From assembly GCA_934378195.1 (NCBI GenBank), contig CAKRPO010000086.1, positions 1 to 6,160 on the forward strand: a DNA stretch of 6,160 nucleotides. Reading direction: 5' to 3'. The stretch comes from an uncultured Blautia sp. GTDB lineage: Bacteria > Bacillota > Clostridia > Lachnospirales > Lachnospiraceae. The notes beneath the pieces were generated by a model. It saw only the letters and a program-made list of their open reading frames with translations. It was not told where the DNA came from and ran no database searches. Of the stretch, positions 6,120 to 6,160 are shown piece by piece. The number at the start of each line of letters is the position of its first letter. Position 1 is the stretch's first letter. The position numbers were made by a program, and so were the translations under genes.

Positions 6120-6160
6120 ATATCTTTTATCTTATGTTTCTGTGACTATTTGCTATAAAG

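Overview
The window is a single-strand gene block: every gene I can support lies on the minus strand, so the reading order is from high to low coordinates. Three features suggest a low-to-moderate-GC Firmicute of the Clostridia, most likely Lachnospiraceae: AT-rich intergenic DNA, purine-rich AAGGGAG/AAAGGAG ribosome binding sites, and a type III glutamine synthetase. This placement is an inference from style and gene content, not from a marker gene.

Layout in transcription order. (1) 6160-6013 is an AT-rich upstream region with a weak promoter candidate and an AT-rich inverted repeat. (2) A YegS/DgkB-type lipid kinase lies at 6012-5107 and most likely starts at a GTG. (3) A 64-base gap contains a weak promoter candidate and a strong RBS. 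(4) A complete type III glutamine synthetase (glnN) occupies 5042-2928. (5) Only 19 bases later, with its RBS inside that gap, comes a MoxR-type AAA+ ATPase at 2908-1988. (6) Overlapping its end by 11 bases is a VWA-domain protein at 1998-202, of the kind usually labelled 'nitric oxide reductase activation protein' or CobT/NorD-like. (7) A 148-base AT-rich gap carries a near-consensus sigma-A promoter. (8) The first 17 codons of another gene follow (53-1, running off the window), which look like the N-terminus of an OPT-family oligopeptide transporter.

How the genes may work together. Glutamine synthetase makes glutamine from glutamate, ammonia and ATP. The ATPase and VWA protein form a classic MoxR-VWA pair, a class in which the ATPase remodels or activates a specific client enzyme through the VWA partner (NorQ/NorD, CbbQ/CbbO and CobS/CobT are the known cases). 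No nitric oxide reductase, Rubisco or cobaltochelatase is visible here; the only large enzyme tightly coupled to the pair is glutamine synthetase III. The most interesting idea in this window is that glutamine synthetase III, or something made with it, is the client. That is an inference from spacing and family behaviour, not something the sequence proves. The lipid kinase and the transporter look like ordinary neighbours.

I saw no tRNA, rRNA, CRISPR array, insertion sequence, phage gene or obvious intrinsic terminator. No intergenic stretch exceeds 300 bases.
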